Part shown: positions 25,955 to 34,707 of the stretch, piece by piece
Numbering within the stretch: position 1 is the first letter of the stretch
Layout of the letters: every line of letters starts with the position of its first letter
Origin: Janthinobacterium tructae
GTDB taxonomy: Bacteria; Pseudomonadota; Gammaproteobacteria; Burkholderiales; Burkholderiaceae_D
Direction of reading: 5' to 3'
Assembly (NCBI RefSeq): GCF_006517255.1
Contig: NZ_CP041185.1
Span: 2,914,001 to 2,978,000, forward strand
DNA length: 64,000 nt
The notes under the pieces: model-generated
Databases searched by the model: none
What the model saw: the letters and a program-made list of their open reading frames with translations, nothing else
What the model was told of the DNA's origin: nothing
Made by a program: the position numbers and the translations under genes

Positions 25955-26875
25955 ATGAAACACCATTCATGGATCGCGGGCGCCGGCATGCTGGGAGTGG
26001 CTTGCCTGCTTGGCATGTTGTCCCTGGCGCCGCTGCCCGCCTATGCCAAAGGGGCGCCACGGGCGGACGTGCTGGAGCATTGCAGCTGGAACCGCCCGGG
26101 CGCTGACCCGTTCATGGGAGATGTCGTTGCCGCAGTGGACAGGTACCCGGACATCGCGCCGCAGGTGCGCGAAGAATTGAAGGCGCGCATGCGCGCGCGC
26201 CAGTACGATGAAATCGTCGTCATCAGCCGCGACGCCATCCGCGGCAAGGGCAATTACAATGCGCGCATCAGCGACATGCATTTCGGGCCAGGCCGCGTCT
26301 GCCGCAATGTCACGCGCTCAGGCTGGAGCGAGCAGATGCAGGAAAGGGGACTCGTGTACTGCGTGCAGGGCGTTTGCATCCTCGTGCCCACCGTGTGCCG
26401 CAATGTCAGCCGCATCACGCGGGTGCCAGCGTCAGCAACGCCAGCCGCCGGAGCCGCTCCCGGTGGCGCCGCACCCGTTGCCGCCGCGCCCGCCGCCCCG
26501 GAAGCAGCAGGCGTGCCCGTGATCGATAATCCCGACGCCTTGCGCGGCGGTTCCTTCACGGGCGCCGGCGCACCGCCGGCCGTAGCGACCATTCCCTTCC
26601 TGCCCTTCGATTATGTGCGTACCGTCGGCGGTATCACGACGCCAGCCGGCATGGGCGGCGGAGGTGGTGGTGGCGGCGGTGGTGGAAGCCTGCCGCCGGA
26701 CCAGGGCAGCAGCATCATCGTGCCGCCCACCGTGATCCTGCCGACCCTGCCACCCACTGGCCCGACAGTCTTGCCGGCCGTGCCCGAGCCGCAAACCTGG
26801 GTTATGCTGCTGGCAGGACTGGTGCTGCTGGCCTGCAGCGCCAGAAAAACCCGTACCGGCAAGCATGGCACCTGA
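25955..26875 (+). CDS. MHFG-type PEP-CTERM protein
   Basis: A 306-residue exported protein with an N-terminal signal peptide (ending PLPAYAKG). The mature N-terminal domain contains DMHFGPGRVCRNVTR and a second VCRNVSR, the MHFG-type domain with paired Cys. A Pro/Ala/Gly linker with eleven consecutive Gly follows. The C-terminus is a PEP-CTERM sorting signal: VPEPQTWVMLLAGLVLLAC and then a basic RKTR tail. Such proteins are cleaved and anchored or released by an exosortase, usually in exopolysaccharide-producing Gram-negatives. No exosortase gene is in the window. CGAGGAAAC gives a ribosome site. Confidence 0.85.
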   Translation: MKHHSWIAGAGMLGVACLLGMLSLAPLPAYAKGAPRADVLEHCSWNRPGADPFMGDVVAAVDRYPDIAPQVREELKARMRARQYDEIVVISRDAIRGKGNYNARISDMHFGPGRVCRNVTRSGWSEQMQERGLVYCVQGVCILVPTVCRNVSRITRVPASATPAAGAAPGGAAPVAAAPAAPEAAGVPVIDNPDALRGGSFTGAGAPPAVATIPFLPFDYVRTVGGITTPAGMGGGGGGGGGGGSLPPDQGSSIIVPPTVILPTLPPTGPTVLPAVPEPQTWVMLLAGLVLLACSARKTRTGKHGT

Positions 26876-26932
26876 GGCGTAGCCAGTTGGATGCGGACTT
26901 GTTACTATGATGCATTCCAGAGAAGGACCGCC

Positions 26933-27712
26933 ATGCCCAACAGCGATAGCCGTTTGACAAGCCTCAGTGCACTGCGCGAAGAAGGTCGGCATGCGGATGC
27001 GCTCGTGCTTTTGCAACAGCTCTTTGCTGAAGCGGAACAAGCCATTGCGCCGTCCCGCACGAGCTATTTCATGATCATGCTGGAATGGAAATTCTTGACC
27101 GACCTCCATACGCCCGCGCAACTTGCTCTGAAGATCGAGCGCAACGAGCAGATACGGCTGCTGCTGGCAGGTGAACCTTATGCAGGACGCGATGGCAGCG
27201 ATCCTCAGGCAGGCGACCTCTTTCGACGGGCGTCGCGTTTTTCTCTTATCGTCGAGATGAACGAGACGCTGGGTGATGCCCGTTCCACCGCCGACCTGTT
27301 CGCCCAGCTGGATGCCAGCGCCCCCGAACTGGCGCGCCAGTACGCTTGGCAAGCCCTGCCAGCCGTCGTCGAAATGGACAATTTCACGCTGGCGGAGCGT
27401 TATCGGACGGCGCCGCTCGCGCATCTCGGCATGGTCAATGCCCTGGCGGCCAGCCTGCCCCTGTTTCCAGCGCCTGGCACGGCACCGCGCCTGGCGGCGG
27501 AGTTGATGAATCTGCTGAGAGACGTGCGGATCACCGCTGCCGTCCTGCGCGGCCAGGAACAGGCCGCCGAGGCCGACACGCTGTACGCCGCCTTGCTGTC
27601 CGGCCTGGAGAATGATGCCATGCGCACACTGGCGCAGCGCGAACTCGATGCGCCGGGCAGCATCACGGCAGAAATCGTCAACCGCCAGATGGCGCAGGAA
27701 AAGCAGGCCTAA
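26933..27712 (+). CDS. Unrecognised cytosolic helical protein
   Basis: A 259-residue all-helical protein with no signal peptide. It begins MPNSDSRLTSLSALREEGRHADALVLLQQL, which reads like a TPR-type helix pair, and the rest is Leu/Ala-rich helical. An AGAGAAGGA ribosome site precedes the start at 26933; an upstream in-frame start at 26891 lacks one. It lies 57 bases after the PEP-CTERM gene on the same strand. The stop codon falls inside the left arm of the 27709-27885 palindrome. No function can be given. Confidence 0.65.
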   Translation: MPNSDSRLTSLSALREEGRHADALVLLQQLFAEAEQAIAPSRTSYFMIMLEWKFLTDLHTPAQLALKIERNEQIRLLLAGEPYAGRDGSDPQAGDLFRRASRFSLIVEMNETLGDARSTADLFAQLDASAPELARQYAWQALPAVVEMDNFTLAERYRTAPLAHLGMVNALAASLPLFPAPGTAPRLAAELMNLLRDVRITAAVLRGQEQAAEADTLYAALLSGLENDAMRTLAQRELDAPGSITAEIVNRQMAQEKQA

Positions 27713-27885
27713 GTAACCCCCAATAAATTATTGTGATTTCTGACTTCCATAACCGGCGCTCTGCAAGGTGGCCGACGAGGCTTGCCCGCTGCTAGCAGTG
27801 CTCGCACTGCGTCGCAGCGGGCGCCTTGCAGAGCATCCGGTTCTGTTCGTCATAAATTCACAATAATTTCCTGAGGATTACTTAG
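27709..27885. repeat. 177-base nested palindrome between convergent genes
   Basis: Three nested inverted repeats share one centre. The outer arms (27709-27768 and 27824-27885) match over about 60 bases with few differences, including CTAAGTAA, AAATTATTGTG and GCTCTGCAAGG on each side. Inside lie GCCCGCTGC / GCAGCGGGC (27784-27792 with 27814-27822) and GCAGTGC / GCACTGC (27795-27801 with 27804-27810). It fills most of the gap between two convergent genes. It may act as a two-way terminator or be a miniature palindromic element. It does not match the sequence of the 49211/56866 repeat. Confidence 0.85.
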
Positions 27886-27912
27886 CAGGCGGCTGCGGCG
27901 AACAAGACAGCG

Positions 27913-29280
27913 CTATTCACCGTCCGCCTTGTCCAACAGCAAGGCGGACGCCTCGCCCGGCAAGGCTTCCACGGATTTCAATTTGCGCGCCATCTGCCGG
28001 CTGCGCACTTCCGCGCTTTCGATATTCTTCGCCGCCTTTTCCAGGGTCAGCCGGGTTTGCGACAGCACGTCGCCGAACTTGCCGAATTCCGTCTTGACGG
28101 CGCCCAGCACCTGCCACACTTCCGACGAGCGTTTTTCCAGCGCCAGCGTGCGGAAACCCATCTGCAAGCTGTTGAGCAAGGCCGTCAGGGTGGACGGTCC
28201 GGCAATGCTGACCCGGTGCAGGCGCTGCAATTCGTCGGCCAGTCCCGGCCGGCGCAGCACTTCCGCATACAAGCCTTCCGTGGGCAGGAACAGGATGGCA
28301 AAGTCGGTGGTCAGCGGCGGCGCCAGGTATTTCTCGGCGATGGTTTTCGCCTCGCCCCGCACGGCCCGTTCCAGCTCGCGGCCGGCGACGGCCACGCCGT
28401 CCGCATCGGCCCGCTCGGCCGCGTCGACCAGGCGCTCGTACTGTTCCTTGGGGAATTTCGCATCGATGGGCATCCACACGGGCGGACCGCCGTCGACCAT
28501 GCCCGGCAACTTCAGGGCGAATTCCACGCGCGCGCCGCTGCCCGGCAGCGTTTCCACGTTCTTCGCGTACTGGTCGACAGTGAGTACCTGCTCCAGCAGC
28601 ATTTCCAGCTGCACTTCACCCCAGGTACCGCGCGTCTTCACATTAGTAAGCACCCGCTTCAGATCGCCCACGCCCAGCGCCAGCTGCTGCATTTCACCGA
28701 GGCCCTGGTGGACTTTTTCCAGCCGCTCCGACACTTGCTGGAACGAGGCACTCAAACGCGTTTCCAGCGTGGCATGCAGTTTTTCATCGACCGTCTTGCG
28801 CATCTCTTCCAGGCGCGCGCCATTGTCGGCCTGCAAGTCGCGGATCTTGTTTTCCAAGGTGGCGCGCACTTCCAGCATGCGCTGCGCATTCGATTCCGTC
28901 AGCTGGGCCAACGTCTGATTCGTGCTCTCGGCAAAACGCGCCAGGCTTTGCGCCTGCTCCTCGCGCCCGACTTTCCCCTGCGCCTGCATCTGCGTGCGCA
29001 GGCTGTCGAGCTGCTGCAGGGTCGCCGCCTGGAATTGCGCCAGGCCGGCCGCCAGGTCTTGCCGCGTCGCTTGCGCCGACGCCTGCAGCTGCAGCCGCAC
29101 TTCGCGCTCGACCCGGTCGATGCGTTCCAGGCTTTGCTGCTGGTGCTGCTGCACCAGCGCCAGGGTGGTGGCGCCATCGCCGGCCGCGCCACGCGGGCGC
29201 AGCAACAGCAAGAGCAAGAGCAACAGGACGATGGCGACGGCGGCGGCGCCCAGCAGGCTGTAAAACTCGATTGGACTCAT
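27913..29280 (-). CDS. rmuC: RmuC-family DNA recombination protein
   Basis: A 455-residue protein with an N-terminal membrane helix (about residues 9-28), a long Gln/Glu/Leu-rich coiled coil (about 40-210), and the conserved RmuC domain: NVKTRGTWGEVQLEMLLEQVL, PIDAKFPKEQYERLVDAAERAD and ILFLPTEGLYAEVLRRPGL. RmuC is a predicted nuclease-like factor that limits inversions at short inverted repeats in E. coli. Here it is convergent with an unknown gene across a large palindrome. The gene downstream to the right encodes a truncated globin, on the same strand and only five bases upstream of rmuC. Confidence 0.93.
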   Translation of the reverse strand: MSPIEFYSLLGAAAVAIVLLLLLLLLLRPRGAAGDGATTLALVQQHQQQSLERIDRVEREVRLQLQASAQATRQDLAAGLAQFQAATLQQLDSLRTQMQAQGKVGREEQAQSLARFAESTNQTLAQLTESNAQRMLEVRATLENKIRDLQADNGARLEEMRKTVDEKLHATLETRLSASFQQVSERLEKVHQGLGEMQQLALGVGDLKRVLTNVKTRGTWGEVQLEMLLEQVLTVDQYAKNVETLPGSGARVEFALKLPGMVDGGPPVWMPIDAKFPKEQYERLVDAAERADADGVAVAGRELERAVRGEAKTIAEKYLAPPLTTDFAILFLPTEGLYAEVLRRPGLADELQRLHRVSIAGPSTLTALLNSLQMGFRTLALEKRSSEVWQVLGAVKTEFGKFGDVLSQTRLTLEKAAKNIESAEVRSRQMARKLKSVEALPGEASALLLDKADGE

Positions 29281-29285
29281 GGGTG

Positions 29286-29681
29286 TCAGTCAGGTTTGTT
29301 GCGCATCCAGTCGGCCGTCTGATAGAACGATTCCATCAGCCGCACGCGCAGGGACTCTTCGATGCCCGTGTCTTCCATGGCCCAGGCCATGGCGCGCAGC
29401 CACTGGTCGCGCTCGCTGGTGCCGATGGCGTAAGGCAAGTGACGGGCGCGCAGGCGCGGGTGGCCGAATTTCTCGATATACAAGTCCGGCCCGCCCATCC
29501 AGCCCGTCAGGAAGAAATATAGCTTGTCGCGCGAACCGTCCGTCGAGGGCGGATGCATGACGCGGATGCCGGCGAACTCGGGCTCAAGTTCCATCAGATC
29601 ATAAAAACGGTCGACCATTTCACGCAGCACAGGGGCGCCGCCGATGGTCTCGTACAGGGTGGGGGCAGTGGTATCAGTCAT
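29286..29681 (-). CDS. Group II truncated haemoglobin
   Basis: A 131-residue globin of the trHbII (YjbI) type. It shows LYETIGGAPVLREMVDRFYDLM (helices A-B), the KFGHPRLRARHLPYAIG stretch with the proximal histidine, and a Trp in RDQWLRAM, characteristic of group II. These proteins bind oxygen or nitric oxide and are thought to help with oxygen or NO handling. The start at 29681 (MTDTT) or 29690 (MAAMTDTT) cannot be separated. It precedes rmuC by five bases, so both are likely cotranscribed. Confidence 0.9.
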   Translation of the reverse strand: MTDTTAPTLYETIGGAPVLREMVDRFYDLMELEPEFAGIRVMHPPSTDGSRDKLYFFLTGWMGGPDLYIEKFGHPRLRARHLPYAIGTSERDQWLRAMAWAMEDTGIEESLRVRLMESFYQTADWMRNKPD

Positions 29682-29814
29682 GGCCGCCATGATAGCGCAA
29701 GCGCTGGCGGCCCACGCAACGTCCGCTGGCCATGCCACAATAAATGGCAATATACTTGACTGCTCAAGCTTATATCAACTACTATGCAATTTTTAAACCA
29801 CGAACAAGACGACC

Positions 29815-31080
29815 ATGCCAAGCGCTATCGACACTCCTTTGCTGCGCAATAGCAACTTCCGCTGGCTGCTGGGCGGCGGCCTCATTTCCATGCTGGGCGA
29901 CCAGTTCAGCATGCTGGCCCTGCCGTGGCTGGTGCTGAGCCTGACGGGCGATAGCCTCAGCCTGGGCATCGCCGTGGCCCTGATGGGCGCACCGCGCGCC
30001 GTACTCATCTTGCTGGGCGGCACCGTCGCCGACCGTTACTCGCCCCGGCGCGTGCTGCTGCTGAGCAAATATGCGAACGCTGCCATCCTGTTGGCGCTGG
30101 CGGGGCTGCTGATGCTGGACCAGGCCAGCCTGGTGCTCGCGTATGCGGCCGCGCTGGCGCTGGGCATCGCGGCCGCCTTCGGCATTCCGGCCGGCACGGC
30201 CATCCTGCCGCAAGCCGTGCCGACGCAATTGTTGCAAAAAGCCAATGGCTTGCAGATGGGTGCGCGCCAGTTGTCGCTGCTGGCCGGCCCCCTGCTGGCG
30301 GCGCTGGTGCTGGGCGCCCACGAGGGCGCGCAGAAAACCCCCATGGCGGCGCTGGCCGCCGCTTTTGCCATCGATGCGCTGACATTTGTGTTTTCTGCCT
30401 GGACCTTGCGGCAAGTCAAGCTGCGGCCACTGGCCGTGGTGGCGGCGCAGGGCATGTGGCGCGACATGGCGGCGGGCCTGGCCATGGTGTGGCGCGACCT
30501 TCCCTTGCGCAGCTGCTATGCGTACTGGGCGGTGGTGGCCTTCTTCGTCATGGGTCCGCTGCAAGTGGCCTTGCCCGTGCTGGCCAGCGAACGCCTGCAC
30601 GGTGCCGGGGCGCTGGGACTGCTGATGGGCGCGCACGGCGCCGGCACCCTGGCCGGCATGCTGGCGTCCAGCCTGGGTGGCGCCTGGCTGCGCCAGCGTT
30701 TCGGCGCCACCCTGCTGGCCGTTGACGCCATTGTCGCCATCCTGTTGATGGCGCTGGGGCAAATCGCAACCGCCTGGCAAGGCGCGGCCTTGCTGGCCGT
30801 CACCGGCCTGCTGGGCGGCTATGTGCAGGTGGCCATCTTTACGTGGATACAGCGGCGCGTGGCGCCCGCCATGCGGGGCCGGGCAATGGCTGTGTTCATG
30901 GGCATCTTCCTGGGCCTGGCGCCCCTGTCGGCGGCGGCCACGGGCGCACTGCTGCGCCACCTGAGCGTGGGCGAACTGTTCTGCGCCGGCGGCGCCCTGC
31001 TGCTGGCCGCCGCCATCGCCGCCGCCCTGCTCACTGACATTGCGCGCATCGCGGCAAGCGATTACATCACCCAACCTTGA
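29815..31080 (+). CDS. MFS transporter (MFS_3/EntS-like)
   Basis: A 421-residue, 12-helix major facilitator. The first-half signature loop reads GGTVADRYSPRRVLLLS, matching the G-x-x-x-D-R pattern. The N-terminus NSNFRWLLGGGLISMLGDQFSMLALPWLVL and overall pattern resemble the EntS/MFS_3 group of exporters. The substrate is unknown. A small gene follows 12 bases later, and a MarR-type regulator comes after that, which could control the exporter. Confidence 0.85.
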   Translation: MPSAIDTPLLRNSNFRWLLGGGLISMLGDQFSMLALPWLVLSLTGDSLSLGIAVALMGAPRAVLILLGGTVADRYSPRRVLLLSKYANAAILLALAGLLMLDQASLVLAYAAALALGIAAAFGIPAGTAILPQAVPTQLLQKANGLQMGARQLSLLAGPLLAALVLGAHEGAQKTPMAALAAAFAIDALTFVFSAWTLRQVKLRPLAVVAAQGMWRDMAAGLAMVWRDLPLRSCYAYWAVVAFFVMGPLQVALPVLASERLHGAGALGLLMGAHGAGTLAGMLASSLGGAWLRQRFGATLLAVDAIVAILLMALGQIATAWQGAALLAVTGLLGGYVQVAIFTWIQRRVAPAMRGRAMAVFMGIFLGLAPLSAAATGALLRHLSVGELFCAGGALLLAAAIAAALLTDIARIAASDYITQP

Positions 31081-31092
31081 GGAAATCGCAGC

Positions 31093-31440
31093 ATGGATAA
31101 AACACAGCAAGCTGCCCTGAAAGCGGCTTACCGGCAACAAGCGCCAGCATTGGGCATCATCGCGCTGAAGCATCTGCCCAGTGGATGCACCCTGCTCGAA
31201 CGCAGTCGCAACGCCCCTGGTGCGCTGAACCGCCACCGCTTCGAACTCGCGCTGGGCACGCACCGCAACGCCCGCTTGCAGGCGGATTGGCGGCGCGATG
31301 GGGCGGCAGCCTTCCGCTTCGACATCATCGACAGCGTCAAGGTATCGGGCGACCCCGCCTTCGATGCGCAGGCCGAACTCGACGCCCTGCTGGCGCTGCA
31401 CCGCGCACAGTGGCTGGAACAGGGGCAGCCACTGTATTGA
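31093..31440 (+). CDS. Small GIY-YIG-like protein
   Basis: A 115-residue protein. The pattern LERSRNAPGALNRHRFELALGTHRNARLQADW, then a Phe-rich FRFDIIDSV, matches a family of short proteins that databases label GIY-YIG nuclease-like. The GIY and YIG strands themselves are degenerate here (GII, TLLE), so nuclease activity is doubtful. It follows the MFS gene by 12 bases with a GAGGAAATC ribosome site, so it is probably cotranscribed. Confidence 0.65.
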   Translation: MDKTQQAALKAAYRQQAPALGIIALKHLPSGCTLLERSRNAPGALNRHRFELALGTHRNARLQADWRRDGAAAFRFDIIDSVKVSGDPAFDAQAELDALLALHRAQWLEQGQPLY

Positions 31441-31497
31441 GCAATATTGATTTACACTTGCGTACTCAAGCACTGCGCAGCCAACACAAAGAAAACC

Positions 31498-31965
31498 ATG
31501 ACCGATCACACTTCCCCGCCGCCAGACGGCGCCAGCGCGCTGGACTTCTGCCTGCGCCTGGCGCGTGCCCAGGCGCTCATCGTGCGCCGCTTCGACAGCA
31601 TCCTGGGCAATCTGCACGGCCTGAGCTTTGGCGATTATCAATTGCTGTACCACTTGCAGCGCGCACCCGGTGCGCGCCTGCGCCGCATCGACCTGGCCGA
31701 GCGCCTGGCGCTGACGGCGTCCGGCATCACGCGCTCGCTGATGCCGCTGGAAAAAATCGGCCTGGTGGCGCGCCAGGCCGATGCGCGCGATGCCCGCGTC
31801 GGCTATGCCGTCATCACCGAGGCGGGGCAAACCCTGCTGATCCACGCCGATGCGACGGCGCAGGCGCTGGGCCAGGAATTGCTGGGCAGCGCCAGCCCGG
31901 AACAGCTGGCACCGCTGTCCCTGCTGCTGGCCGGCATCGCCGGCAAGCAGCCCGGCAACGGCTGA
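31498..31965 (+). CDS. MarR-family transcriptional regulator
   Basis: A 155-residue winged-helix regulator. The DNA-binding part is LRRIDLAERLALTASGITRSLMPLEKIGLVARQADARDARVGYAVIT, with the Asp-x-Arg wing typical of MarR proteins. MarR regulators usually repress efflux or stress genes and release DNA when a ligand binds. The neighbouring MFS exporter is the obvious candidate target. The start at 31498 (MTDHT) is preferred over an upstream start at 31447. It converges on jqsA, with stops 10 bases apart. Confidence 0.88.
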   Translation: MTDHTSPPPDGASALDFCLRLARAQALIVRRFDSILGNLHGLSFGDYQLLYHLQRAPGARLRRIDLAERLALTASGITRSLMPLEKIGLVARQADARDARVGYAVITEAGQTLLIHADATAQALGQELLGSASPEQLAPLSLLLAGIAGKQPGNG

Positions 31966-31975
31966 CGCCCGCTCC

Positions 31976-33220
31976 CTACACCAGCGCCAGCTTGCGCAAA
32001 CGCCGCGTCGACGGCCAGCGCGCCATGCCCGTCTCATCGCGGATGGCGGCGCAGGCGGCCAGCACTCTGGCGCACTCGTCCTCGCGCAAGCCCGCATTCA
32101 GGGTCAGGCGCACCAGCGAGCGGTTCTTTGGCGTGGCCGGCGCGCAGAAGACGGCGCCGTAGATGCCGTGCCGCTCCAGCGCCTTGCGCAGGATCAAGGT
32201 ATCGGGTTCGCTGCCCGCCTCCAGCGCGATGATTTGCTCGGTGCCGTCGCTGACGTTGTAGCCAAGCTCAGCCAGCCCCTGGCGCAACTGCACGCTGTGG
32301 CGGCGCAAGGCGGCGCGGCGGGCATCGGCGGCGCGGATGAAATCGAGCGCCGCATCGAACCAGGCCAGCTCGTGTTCGAGCAGGCAAGAGCTGAAGATGG
32401 CGGGCCGCGAGGCGGACAGGAAATAGCCCTTGAAGCGGGCCGAACAGGTGATCAGCCCCGCGCGCCCGGCAAACGCCTTGGCCAGCGACGCGGTACGGAA
32501 ATGCACGCGCCCGGCCAGGCCCAGCTCCGCCACCAGGCCCGCGCCCTGCGGGCCGTGCGTGCCCAGCGAATGCGACTCGTCGACGATCAGCATGCTGCCG
32601 CTGCGTTCGGCAATTTCCACCATGTCCAGCAGCGGCGCCACGCTGCCGTTGGTGCTGTACAGCGCATCGACGATGATGATGCCGGGACCATGCTTGTCGA
32701 GCTGGCGCTGCAGGTGGGCGCCATCGTTGTGCAGGAAGGCCACGGGCACGGCTTGCGCCGATTGCACGCCTTCCCACAACGACGCGTGCGCCTGCATGTC
32801 GAGGTAGACGGGGATGCCGGGTCCGGCCAGGCTTTGCAGCAAGCCCACGTTGGCGGCCCAGCCCGACTGCGCCAGCACGCAGGCTTCGCTGCCGAGATAG
32901 TCCGCGAATTTTTGTTCGAGCCGGTGCTGGCGGCTGCCTTCCTGCAGGAACACAGACGACATCAGCATGGCACCGCCGCCCTGCAAGACGCGCGCCTGGG
33001 CCGCCAGCAGCGCCGCCTCGCCGGCGATGTTCAGGTAATCATTGCCTGCCAGCATGACCGCACCGGCCGGCACAGCTTGCCATTCATGCAGGTGTTCGCC
33101 GCCGAGCAGCTTCTCGATGCGCTCGACGTAATGTTCATCCATGCGTGCGCGAACGAAGGCAGGCATCCGTTGCTCGGCATGGATGGCGCGGGACGACAGA
33201 GGGGAAAGGGCGTGTGACAT
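31976..33220 (-). CDS. jqsA: Alpha-hydroxyketone autoinducer synthase JqsA (CqsA/LqsA family)
   Basis: A 414-residue PLP-dependent alpha-oxoamine synthase-fold enzyme. SVFLQEGSRQHRLEQKFADYLGSEACVLAQSGWAAN and the DESHSLGTHG motif (residues 214-220 region) are visible, and the PLP lysine is in SLAKAFAG (Lys 248). Glycine C-acetyltransferase, KBL and HemA share the fold, but the divergent sensor kinase and response regulator identify it as the CqsA/LqsA/JqsA type, which joins an acyl-CoA to an amino compound to make a hydroxyketone signal. The start at 33220 has an AGGAG six to seven bases upstream; upstream in-frame starts lack one. Confidence 0.9.
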   Translation of the reverse strand: MSHALSPLSSRAIHAEQRMPAFVRARMDEHYVERIEKLLGGEHLHEWQAVPAGAVMLAGNDYLNIAGEAALLAAQARVLQGGGAMLMSSVFLQEGSRQHRLEQKFADYLGSEACVLAQSGWAANVGLLQSLAGPGIPVYLDMQAHASLWEGVQSAQAVPVAFLHNDGAHLQRQLDKHGPGIIIVDALYSTNGSVAPLLDMVEIAERSGSMLIVDESHSLGTHGPQGAGLVAELGLAGRVHFRTASLAKAFAGRAGLITCSARFKGYFLSASRPAIFSSCLLEHELAWFDAALDFIRAADARRAALRRHSVQLRQGLAELGYNVSDGTEQIIALEAGSEPDTLILRKALERHGIYGAVFCAPATPKNRSLVRLTLNAGLREDECARVLAACAAIRDETGMARWPSTRRLRKLALV

Positions 33221-33384
33221 AGGGACTCCTGATTGGTTGCGGGGGGAACTACCGCGTCCAACATGCGCGAGCCATCCGGCAAGCGTTTGATACAGCTCAA
33301 CAGTTGTGCCGATATCCTGCTGATACAGAGGGAACCCGCCGATCATGTTGCATTGACACGCCTCAACGAACACGTCCCCTGATC

Positions 33385-34704
33385 ATGATGCACGTGCAGT
33401 CCCCTTCCGGAAAACGGTGGCAAGGCAAGCTGCTCCAGCCTTTCCTGCATTTCCACGACGCCATCGAACACACACCCGTGCGACGCGCGCAGGTGCGGAC
33501 GCTGGCGCTCATCGGTGCACTGGGCATGCCCCTGTACTACGCGCTGTGGCATTACTTCTTTCCGCAAGAATACGAATCGCCGCTGCTGCGCACCATCTCC
33601 GCCCTGCTGTTCCTGCCCGCGCTGTGGCCTGACCGCTTCAGCAATACCTGGTTCAGCGTCTACCTGTTCCTGGGGCTGACCTTCGAACTGCCGTTTTTCT
33701 TCACGTACATGTTCCTGATGAACCACGCCTCGACGCTGTGGATGCATTCACTGCTGGTGGCGCTGGTCGTGCTGTTTCACTTCGATACGCGCATCGCCGT
33801 GCTGGCCTACCTGAGCGGCACCCTGCTGGCCTGCCTGGCGTTTGCCGTGTTTGCTGATCCCGCCTTTTTGCTCAGCGGCGACGTCTTGCAGCAATTGCCC
33901 GTGCACTGGTTCACGATTGCCGTGCTGTCCGTCGTCAAGGTGGGCCGCAACGTGGGCGCGCAGGAGAAACTGGCCGGGCTGGCGGCCGGCCTGGGCAGCG
34001 TGGCGCACGAATTGCGCACGCCCCTCGTCAGCGTCGAGGCAAACGTGCGCGGGCTGCAGCGCGGGCTGCAGCAAAACCTGCAAGACCAGCCGCCGGACGC
34101 GGCCAACCTGGAAGCGCTGGCGCGCATCCAGTTCGAAGTGCGCCATATGCACCACATGATCGATCTGTTCCTGCTCAGCGCCAGCGCCGTCAACCACAAG
34201 CTCGAAGCGAACGAAGCGGTGGCCATGCACGACAGCGTGACGGCCGTGCTGCGCCGCTACCCGTTTACCAGCACGGCCCAGCGCGAGATCGTCAAGGTCG
34301 AGGTGCGCGCCGATTTCACGTTTCCGGGCCAGTCGGAACTGTGCGTGGTGATCTTGCTGAACCTGCTGCGCAATGCCTTGAAAAGCATCCACCGCGCCGG
34401 CAAGGGCCGCGTGCGCATCATCATCGATGGCGCCCATCCCGTGCCGCGCCTGCTGTTCATCGACACGGGCTGCGGCATCGCGGCCAATCGCCTGCCGCTG
34501 ATCTTCGACCGCTTCTATTCGTATCCCTCGCATAACGGCAGCGGCATCGGCCTGGCCCTGTGCCGGCAAATCATGCAAGCCTGGCAGGCGCGCATCCGCT
34601 GCGTCGCGCGCGAAGGCGCCTACGCCATCTTCGTGCTGGAATTTCCCCAGCCCCTGCCCGTGCCCACGCACAACCGTTTTCCATCCATCCACCGCGCGAG
34701 GTGA
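33385..34704 (+). CDS. jqsS: Autoinducer sensor histidine kinase JqsS (CqsS/LqsS-like)
   Basis: A 439-residue membrane kinase with about six hydrophobic segments in residues 28-190, the CqsS-type sensor region. The histidine box is GSVAHELRTPL (His 208). The ATPase part has the N box LLNLLRNALKSI, the G1 box IDTGCGI, the F box FDRFYS and the G2 box GSGIGLALC. No receiver domain is fused, unlike V. cholerae CqsS. It is divergent from jqsA with 164 bases between the starts, and four bases before jqsR. Either of two adjacent ATG codons (33385, 33388) may start it. Confidence 0.9.
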   Translation: MMHVQSPSGKRWQGKLLQPFLHFHDAIEHTPVRRAQVRTLALIGALGMPLYYALWHYFFPQEYESPLLRTISALLFLPALWPDRFSNTWFSVYLFLGLTFELPFFFTYMFLMNHASTLWMHSLLVALVVLFHFDTRIAVLAYLSGTLLACLAFAVFADPAFLLSGDVLQQLPVHWFTIAVLSVVKVGRNVGAQEKLAGLAAGLGSVAHELRTPLVSVEANVRGLQRGLQQNLQDQPPDAANLEALARIQFEVRHMHHMIDLFLLSASAVNHKLEANEAVAMHDSVTAVLRRYPFTSTAQREIVKVEVRADFTFPGQSELCVVILLNLLRNALKSIHRAGKGRVRIIIDGAHPVPRLLFIDTGCGIAANRLPLIFDRFYSYPSHNGSGIGLALCRQIMQAWQARIRCVAREGAYAIFVLEFPQPLPVPTHNRFPSIHRAR

Positions 34705-34707
34705 CGC

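Noticed and set aside
29782..32097. A 771-residue minus-strand open frame
   Set aside because: It lies opposite the MFS, GIY-YIG-like and MarR genes, which have clear families and ribosome sites. The frame is Gln/Arg/His-rich, as expected of an antisense shadow in GC-rich DNA.
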